A DNA stretch of 8,894 bases, from NCBI GenBank assembly GCA_030705945.1, contig JAUZPS010000162.1:1-8894 (forward strand), in the 5' to 3' direction. The translations under genes were made by a program, and so were the position numbers. Positions within the stretch are counted from its first letter, which is position 1, and every line of letters begins with the position of its first letter. Origin of the DNA: Bacillota bacterium. GTDB lineage: Bacteria > Bacillota > Clostridia > Acetivibrionales > DSM-2933. Below the pieces are notes generated by a model. It had not been told where the DNA came from and ran no database searches. It was given only the letters and a program-made list of their open reading frames with translations. Shown piece after piece: positions 7,201 through 8,894 of the stretch.

Positions 7201-8894
7201 CCTAGAAATCTCTCTATTGTCTTCATTCCTTCTTGTGGCTGTATCGATTGAATTCCCGATTTTGAAAGTATTTTGTTGTATTGTTCGGTTGCTACAACCC
7301 CTACGCTTCCCCAATATCCCCAGTTTATTAACTTGATAGGAAAATTTTCCCTCTGGCTGAGAGCTAAAGCAAAGGCATCCTGAAATGCGCTTGCTGCAGC
7401 ATAATTTGCTTGTCCTACATTGCCGATAAACGATTGTACAGAAGAAAAGAACATAAGGAAATCAATAGGTTCATCTTTTACAGCTTTATACAACGCCATA
7501 CTTCCTATAACCTTCGGCGCCAGCACATCCTGCAAGGATTCCTCATCCATGTTCTCAAAGACTTTATCCTTTAAGACCAATGCAGAATGAATGACCCCAT
7601 TGATTCTTCCAAAAGTCGCCTTTGCCTTTTGTACCGCCGCCTTTATGCTTCTGAATTTTGCGCCGTCTGCTTTTATATAGAGTACTTTTCCCCCTTTGGA
7701 TTCAATATCGGAAATTGCCTTTCTTTTTGAGCTGTTCAATTCACTGCGTCCTAACAGTACCAATACTGCCTGAAAATTTTCTGCAAGATAACTCCCTAAT
7801 TCAAGTCCTATTCCGCCTGTTCCTCCCAAAATTACATAGACTCCATTTTGTTTAAAAACAGATGTTGGGACAGGTCCAAGGCTATAGGCCTCCAACACGC
7901 GGGAATACATATTCCCATTTCGTACAGCTATGTCCTCATGTCCTGAAAGGCCCGCATCATCCGTCAACAACCTGATGACTGAGTCATAGGACTCTTTTTC
8001 AGTCTTTCCTTTGATATCATCAATGCTAATATCTATACCAGTTATTTCAATTTTAGGATATTCCTTTGCCAGGGATTTCGTCAACCCAAGCAGGCTTGCA
8101 GAATACGGTATCACCTGGTCTCCCGGCAAAACTTGATGTATGTTATTCGTAATTATCTTCAGCTTACGAATTTTTCTTATCTTTTTATTTTTACTCAAAG
8201 ACTTAAGCAACCTGAACAGGCACAATATCCCCTGCTTTTGACTTTGTTCCAGCGCCTTGAAATTATCCAGATCCGCAGTCTCTGTACAGATTCCTCCCAT
8301 GAAATATACGGAGTATATATTTGTCAATCGGGCAATACAACTGTTAAATGCCGAACTATCCGAAGTATCCACTTCCCATTCACGTTCCGAAAGCATCTTT
8401 ATTTCCGTACCTAGCCGTATTTTATAAACCAAACTGCTTGCAAAGGCTTTTTCCAACATTGTTGTAATGCCCAGGTCATTTTCATGATATACAATAAGTA
8501 TCGCCCCTTCTTCAGAACTGCCTCCAGTCCTGTCTCCATCCTGCATCCCGTTGTTCAGAGGTTCAATTGTATTTCTTATCCATTTGGGTCGATAACAGAA
8601 ATCGATAACTTCTCCGCATGGTTCTTTAACATCATTTTTCTCTAAATCATTGATATATGATTTATCCACAATATCTGAATTTAATCCTCTAGGGTAGGTT
8701 TCTCCGTATTCTTCCGCCAGATACCCGGCTAGCTTCTCTATACTGGTATATTCAAAAAGAAGGGTGGGATACAGCTTGTTTCCCATCTTTTTTTCCAGTT
8801 CTTCAACTGACATTATCAGGGCCTTGGAATCCATCCCGATTTCAAAAAAGTCCTTTTCAACATCTATATCCTTGCTCTCCATTCCCATCACACC
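4257..8894 (-). CDS. Terminal polyketide synthase fragment: ACP-KR-cMT-alpha/beta hydrolase-methyltransferase (N-terminus outside the window)
   Basis: The frame is open through the right edge (1545 residues visible); an apparent GTG start at 8891 lies inside a carrier domain and is not real. Residues are counted from that codon. (1) ACP, 1-63: FFEIGMDS, phosphopantetheine serine S22. (2) Ketoreductase, about 99-575: NADPH site GGTGGIG (356-362), catalytic K460, S484 and Y497, with D442 in an LKD motif. (3) C-methyltransferase, about 600-985: lid region RIIPSYNRLFEALLDIL, SAM site EVGAGTG (801-807), H881 and E907 as the likely catalytic pair, and TKGWWLF. (4) Alpha/beta hydrolase, about 1085-1322: IPGCGLS, nucleophile elbow GSSWG (S1176), D1274 or D1278, H1302. 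(5) Second SAM methyltransferase, about 1336-1515: DFGCGVG (1367-1373), LEVAEHI, PGQGGVNHVNEQ. No KS, AT, DH or final ACP is visible. ACP before KR resembles trans-AT synthases. The protein probably C-methylates, reduces, releases and methylates the chain. Domain calls are firm; chemistry is inferred. Confidence 0.92.
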   Translation of the reverse strand, partial: GVMGMESKDIDVEKDFFEIGMDSKALIMSVEELEKKMGNKLYPTLLFEYTSIEKLAGYLAEEYGETYPRGLNSDIVDKSYINDLEKNDVKEPCGEVIDFCYRPKWIRNTIEPLNNGMQDGDRTGGSSEEGAILIVYHENDLGITTMLEKAFASSLVYKIRLGTEIKMLSEREWEVDTSDSSAFNSCIARLTNIYSVYFMGGICTETADLDNFKALEQSQKQGILCLFRLLKSLSKNKKIRKIRKLKIITNNIHQVLPGDQVIPYSASLLGLTKSLAKEYPKIEITGIDISIDDIKGKTEKESYDSVIRLLTDDAGLSGHEDIAVRNGNMYSRVLEAYSLGPVPTSVFKQNGVYVILGGTGGIGLELGSYLAENFQAVLVLLGRSELNSSKRKAISDIESKGGKVLYIKADGAKFRSIKAAVQKAKATFGRINGVIHSALVLKDKVFENMDEESLQDVLAPKVIGSMALYKAVKDEPIDFLMFFSSVQSFIGNVGQANYAAASAFQDAFALALSQRENFPIKLINWGYWGSVGVVATEQYNKILSKSGIQSIQPQEGMKTIERFLGHDINQLIPFKVEAEYKEKYKELFEDSGNGLIDKTPLFFERLSYEMPAMSGKIDAYNMEAFDAIGRYGSYLLLDAFQKMGVFEVHTEKYNIEDLKKKLRIIPSYNRLFEALLDILERAGFVKITDRIAEGTPKLDEVKEKKELKNLERMKSDLTEKMPEIEPYINLMWVCVSEYGNLLTGKKNHVTVMFPKGSTELVEKVYKGDSVSDYFNHMAADIIRLFVEMRLKENSTNKLRILEVGAGTGATSEFVLNKLKQYHNRLQYLYTDISLDLTAQNIRKFKDNYSFVEFRDLDIEKDPYMQGFDSEGFDVILGSNVFHATSNINNSIAQAKKLLKKDGIFIINELTQLQDFATLTFGLTKGWWLFEDEENRIKGSPLLSVNKWTEIMGANGLEKIKVFGLSGFIAEQSPQNIIVGMHEDSRRALVGGERQAIIGNAANKLDWRKWEGDADKIVERLQPVNAVEEDDIKMLEMPISLESPFEDFVHYWKQLRDGVILPVIKRNIDRESILKEVKNNREIKQLLVEVDSTDTLEVIVAGAGSPILFLTAFKMTAPQWYYQIREFSRDHQTIVIHIPGCGLSKGGKEFSFSRISKLLIAVLDKLQINWPIHMVGSSWGGISAQYICAEYPEKIASLTLCGSMYAVNANARISKERIKEDSDSQEIQYYTIFDDILFDHGDGPNYGDVYISVGFSTENILDKITVPTLIIVGKKDILIDPEQSKILHSRIKNSQYIEIEKGGHALNFSNLEFFNSKVIHFIDEQEAERKNKEGYSRNFYKFIRTGSRNSAIKVFDFLMPLLKASSAIDFGCGVGSWLNAAQLYGVREVKGLDGSYVDRAQLMIPADCFQEVDFERYDYTFNKEFDLAISLEVAEHISGQRAESFIKSITSASDIVLFSAAVPGQGGVNHVNEQNADYWYKIFKKYNYIAYDFREEVLWKIKGIEFWYAQNMILYCHKDVTLPKELDCYKVTDRSLNKLLPGGMKW

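Noticed and set aside
4954..8414. Several plus-strand open frames of 65-132 codons opposite the PKS
   Set aside because: They lie antisense to well-conserved domain coding sequence, show no motifs and have low-complexity Ser/Phe-rich products, as expected for shadow frames.
8889..8891. GTG as the start codon of the large PKS frame
   Set aside because: It lies inside the carrier-protein domain and the frame stays open to the window edge (Gly codon at 8892-8894), so the protein continues upstream.
4257..8894. Possible frameshift or gene fusion artefact joining the PKS to the hydrolase and last methyltransferase
   Set aside because: The frame is continuous, no internal SD-plus-ATG is obvious at the domain junctions and linker-like sequence joins the domains, so a true single protein is more likely.
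1..8894. CRISPR array, tRNA, rRNA or complete insertion sequence
   Set aside because: No regularly spaced direct repeats, tRNA-like cloverleaf, rRNA segment or transposase frame was seen on either strand.

Overview
The window looks like the end of a natural-product (polyketide) gene cluster from a low-GC Gram-positive anaerobe, most likely a clostridial relative. That placement is inferred from the AT-rich sequence, strong G-rich Shine-Dalgarno sites, the style of the ThiH-type fragment, and a polyketide synthase (PKS) with no acyltransferase in the visible part. No 16S or other marker is present, so the genus cannot be named.

Layout from right to left, which is the direction of transcription for most of the window. 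Positions 4257-8894 (minus) hold the C-terminal 1545 residues of a large PKS whose start lies beyond the right edge. Its visible domains are ACP, ketoreductase, C-methyltransferase, an alpha/beta hydrolase with a complete catalytic triad, and a second, different SAM methyltransferase that ends the protein. After 58 bases comes a nine-helix DMT-superfamily membrane protein (3395-4198). A 305-base intergenic stretch follows, holding a large compound hairpin (3275-3373) and one copy of a repeat with perfect 14-bp inverted arms (3186-3269). Next come a family-2 glycosyltransferase (1977-3089, start corrected here) and, 35 bases further on, a phytoene-desaturase/retinol-saturase-like FAD oxidoreductase (544-1941). 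A 365-base convergent region holds the second copy of the repeat (328-410). On the plus strand, positions 2-178 are the last 58 codons of a ThiH-like radical SAM protein, which probably lies outside the cluster.

Inferred cooperation: the terminal PKS module would C-methylate and reduce the chain on its ACP. The fused hydrolase would release or edit it, and the C-terminal methyltransferase would add a methyl group. The oxidoreductase could desaturate, isomerise or saturate the carbon chain, the glycosyltransferase could attach a sugar, and the membrane protein could move the product or a precursor. The product cannot be named from this sequence.

The points most worth a second look are the ACP-KR-cMT-hydrolase-MT ending of the PKS and the two related inverted-repeat elements. 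These elements lie in the same orientation on both sides of the glycosyltransferase/oxidoreductase pair, as if that pair were a separable cassette.
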